In this document: positions 62,058 through 64,000 of the stretch, one piece after another
Layout of the letters: every line of letters starts with the position of its first letter
How positions within the stretch are numbered: position 1 is the first letter of the stretch
Origin: Ilyomonas sp965277535
Lineage (GTDB): Bacteria; Bacteroidota; Bacteroidia; Chitinophagales; Chitinophagaceae
Reading direction: 5' to 3'
DNA: 64,000 bases
Assembly (NCBI GenBank): GCA_965277535.1
Contig: OZ255825.1
Location: forward strand, 2,666,001 to 2,730,000
The notes under the pieces: generated by a model
Told to the model about the DNA's origin: nothing
Seen by the model: the letters and a program-made list of their open reading frames with translations, nothing else
Databases searched by the model: none
Program-made: the position numbers and the translations under genes

Positions 62058-62513
62058 ATGAAAGTAAAAACCAACACGCGTAAAAAGACTTTGAAAAAAG
62101 CTTTACTCATTACATTTTCTGTTCTGGCCTTTTTATTCGCAGTTTTATGTGTTCATATTTATGTGATGATGAAGCCAAAGCCAGCTTCACCCACAACCGT
62201 TGCATTGGCACGGATTGATTTCAAGCAGCAAATCAATGGGGATGATGCACAAAAAATTTCAACCTGGTTGTACAGTCAAAAAGGAGTGCAACACGTGCTG
62301 TGCAACCCCGAATCGCGCATAGCTGTTTTTAGTTTTTATCCTGCGAAAACAAACGCAGATAACATTGCGGCTAACCTTTCTACAAGCATGCATTACAATG
62401 CGGTTAGATACATGCCAAGTGCAAAAGAAATGGCGCAGGGTTGCCCGGCCGGTTACGGAGGTGCTTCGTCCTTTAGCGCAAAAGTGTACGGCGTTATGAA
62501 AAACATTTTTTAA
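62058..62513 (+). CDS. Membrane-anchored small protein with an HMA-like fold, no CxxC
   Basis: The start at 62058 gives 151 residues; an upstream ATG at 62034 is possible. One membrane span lies at about 14-37 (ALLITFSVLAFLFAVLCVHI). The outer domain has VALARIDFKQQINGDDAQKI, GVQHVLCNPESRIAVFSFYP and AKTNADNIAANLSTSMHY, whose strand-helix pattern resembles heavy-metal-associated domains. The metal CxxC is absent. A single Cys lies in AQGCPAGYGG near the end. It is 33 nt upstream of the globin-like lipoprotein gene and probably co-transcribed with it. Confidence 0.6.
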   Translation: MKVKTNTRKKTLKKALLITFSVLAFLFAVLCVHIYVMMKPKPASPTTVALARIDFKQQINGDDAQKISTWLYSQKGVQHVLCNPESRIAVFSFYPAKTNADNIAANLSTSMHYNAVRYMPSAKEMAQGCPAGYGGASSFSAKVYGVMKNIF

Positions 62514-62546
62514 ACAATTATCCAAACATTTAATCATTTATTTTTT

Positions 62547-63122
62547 ATGAAAAAACTATCATTATTCGCTCTCGTAGTTATCTGCATTTCATCGTTCGGA
62601 ATTATGTCGTGTCATAAAGACAATAATCCAACTAAAACATTAACCTTGTACGATTCTTTGGGAGGAACAGCTATGGTTCAGGATCCAACCAATCCATCAC
62701 AAATGATTGAAAAAGGGAGACTTGGCATTCGTTCGGTTGTTGACAGCACCATTTTTGTAATTGCTGCCGATACTTCCATCAACAGTTATTTCATGGTATT
62801 GTTATCGGAATATACAGCGGGTAACCTGACCGGCTTTGAAGAATTAAGTAAAAACCTTACCGATTTCTTTGCAGTGGCAACAGGTGCAAAAAATTATACT
62901 TATACAGGTTTAAGCATGATGGCGGCGCACAACCCCAGCAAAAATGCACAAGATACAGTAGTCGCTAACCCACGCATCAGCAAAAAAGTGGATGCTGCTG
63001 ATTTCACTGAGTTTATTACTGACCTCGGAAAGGGAGCGAAGAAAAATGCGTTGCCAGACTATTTAATAGCAAGGGTAGCAGCGGTTGCAAGTAGTGTGCA
63101 AGGACAAGTTGTTCAGAGATAA
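62547..63122 (+). CDS. Globin-like lipoprotein (group I truncated haemoglobin type)
   Basis: This 191-residue protein has a lipoprotein signal with lipobox GIMSC (lipid Cys near 22). The mature part has LYDSLGGTAMV, NLTDFFAVATGAKNYTYTGLS and MMAAHNPSKN, resembling truncated haemoglobins: the glycine turn, the E-helix region, and a candidate proximal His in AAHNP. A later DFTEFITDLGKGAKKN completes the helix set. It would be a membrane-anchored O2, NO or redox haem protein, which is rare for this fold. The family match is by eye. It follows the HMA-like gene by 33 nt. Confidence 0.72.
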   Translation: MKKLSLFALVVICISSFGIMSCHKDNNPTKTLTLYDSLGGTAMVQDPTNPSQMIEKGRLGIRSVVDSTIFVIAADTSINSYFMVLLSEYTAGNLTGFEELSKNLTDFFAVATGAKNYTYTGLSMMAAHNPSKNAQDTVVANPRISKKVDAADFTEFITDLGKGAKKNALPDYLIARVAAVASSVQGQVVQR

Positions 63123-63145
63123 GCGATGTTTATTTGGTTATTCTT

Positions 63146-63174
63146 AAAGCCCCCGACATGTCGGGGGCTTTTTT
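63146..63174 (+). terminator. Terminator sharing the palindromic core
   Basis: AAAGCCCCCGACAT (63146 on) and ATGTCGGGGGCTTT form a perfect 26-bp palindrome (63146-63171), and T-residues follow. The core CCCCGACATGTCGGGG is identical to that at 61057-61072. Confidence 0.88.
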
Positions 63175-63289
63175 ATTTGCTTGAATAAAAGGATTGTAAC
63201 AGACTGTTTGCGATGTATGGTTTGCCAACGTCAAACACTAACAAAAACAATTTTGTTTATTTTTACTAACAATCATTTTACTACTGTTT

Positions 63290-64000
63290 ATGATAAAGCC
63301 ACTCTGTTTTTTGTTTCTGTTGTCTTTCTTTTTTACTTCTTTGTTTGCGCAAACATCTTCTGTTGATAGTGGCATGTTTAACATTCACAAGTTTGCACAA
63401 AACATAGGCAAAGAAAAATGGATAAAAACAAAAAGGGGCGATACCATTGAATACAAAATAGATTTTAAATACGTTGACAGAGGAGCGCCGGTTGCGCTGA
63501 AAGCCACACTGGCATTGGCTTCCAGCCTTGAGCCCATTTCGTATCGTATTAAAGGCGGCACGTCAAGATTTTCTTCTATCAACGATTCTGTTGTTATTAA
63601 AAACAAAGCGGCTACTATAAAAGTAGATAGTTCTTTTTACACAAAAAATCTTACCGGTATCAACTTTCCGATTGCTGGCTATTCGCCTGCAACCACGCAA
63701 ATGTTGTTGATAAAATATTGGCAAAAACAAAAAGAGCCGCAACTCATTCACATGCTTCCGTTTGGCGATGCACAAATCAATAAAGATGGAGTGGATACCG
63801 TTTTATTCAACAATAAAAACATTGTGGTAAACCGCTATGTTATTAAAGGTTTAATCTGGGGAAATGAATTGTTGTGGACAGATGAAAATGGAGTTTTGAT
63901 TTGCTTAATTACCAACGATGCCGAAGGCGATAAGCAGGAGATAGTGCAGGAAGAATATGAGCCTTTGCTTTCAACCTTTATCAGCAAAGCGGCAGCAGAT
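63290..64000 (+). CDS. Secreted protein, N-terminal part, probable amidohydrolase-family
   Basis: This frame runs off the window end; 237 residues are visible. It opens with a signal peptide (MIKPLCFLFLLSFFFTSLFAQ). An N-terminal beta-rich domain follows, with IEYKIDFKYVDRG, SLEPISYRIKGGTSR and HMLPFGDAQINKDG. The end of the visible part, VIKGLIWGNELLWTDENG, then CLITNDAEGDKQEIVQEEYE, resembles the segment that precedes the metal-dependent barrel of some secreted amidohydrolases. The barrel and metal ligands lie outside the window, so the assignment is tentative. Confidence 0.6.
   Translation, partial: MIKPLCFLFLLSFFFTSLFAQTSSVDSGMFNIHKFAQNIGKEKWIKTKRGDTIEYKIDFKYVDRGAPVALKATLALASSLEPISYRIKGGTSRFSSINDSVVIKNKAATIKVDSSFYTKNLTGINFPIAGYSPATTQMLLIKYWQKQKEPQLIHMLPFGDAQINKDGVDTVLFNNKNIVVNRYVIKGLIWGNELLWTDENGVLICLITNDAEGDKQEIVQEEYEPLLSTFISKAAAD

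Noticed and set aside
1..64000. tRNA or rRNA genes, phage modules, toxin-antitoxin pairs or restriction systems
   Set aside because: I looked for these in gaps and gene families and found none that I can support.

Overview
The window looks like a chromosomal segment of a Bacteroidota bacterium, most probably family Chitinophagaceae. The evidence is SusC/SusD pairs, TonB-linked outer-membrane beta-barrel proteins, type IX secretion sorting domains, a fused HisIE, BshA, DUF3667 and DUF4197 proteins, low-GC DNA and -7 boxes of the TAnnTTTG type. No rRNA, tRNA or CRISPR array was found. The family-level placement is inference.

Layout. 1-3652: intergenic repeat, an outer-membrane receptor-like protein and an SRPBCC protein. 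3606-8548: a small glycan locus with a GH59-like galactosidase, a GH29-like fucosidase and a divergent AraC regulator. 8763-21747: a one-directional minus-strand cluster in the order ROK regulator, SusC, SusD, redoxin, cytochrome c/PHM-type copper monooxygenase, FG-GAP/ASPIC-UnbV propeller protein and vanadium haloperoxidase-like protein. It has no glycoside hydrolase and is the best candidate for an uncharacterised oxidative uptake system. 22005-31702: housekeeping genes (BshA, HisF, HisIE, TlpA-like thioredoxin, GalM, RidA, TsaB), then an ArsR regulator with a persulfide dioxygenase/rhodanese fusion and a dicarboxylate symporter. 32265-39117: two large tandem paralogous secreted beta-helix proteins flanking a MITE-like insert. 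39317-51357: DUF3667, MazG, a very large NtrY-like kinase, agmatine catabolism (AguB, AguA), Nudix, DUF4197, RlmI-like methyltransferase, YtxH protein and a c-type cytochrome. 51373-55895: accessory patch with a decayed IS982-family element, a polysaccharide flippase and a glycosyltransferase. 55896-64000: IspE, a bifunctional nuclease-like protein, fructosamine kinase, a baeRF-like protein, an OmpH-like chaperone, a histidine-rich protein, small secreted proteins, a globin-like lipoprotein and the start of a probable amidohydrolase.

The intergenic DNA is unusually informative. A short motif close to GTTTGTTTTTGCCC recurs about twenty times, mostly within 60 nt of stop codons and often merged with terminator hairpins. 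A structured repeat occurs three times with covarying stems. Two terminators share one palindromic core, and the ends of the IS982 relic recur around a 179-bp insert. Five genes are preceded by a -7-like box ending TTTGCAC; for hisF it lies so close to the ATG that a leaderless mRNA is possible.
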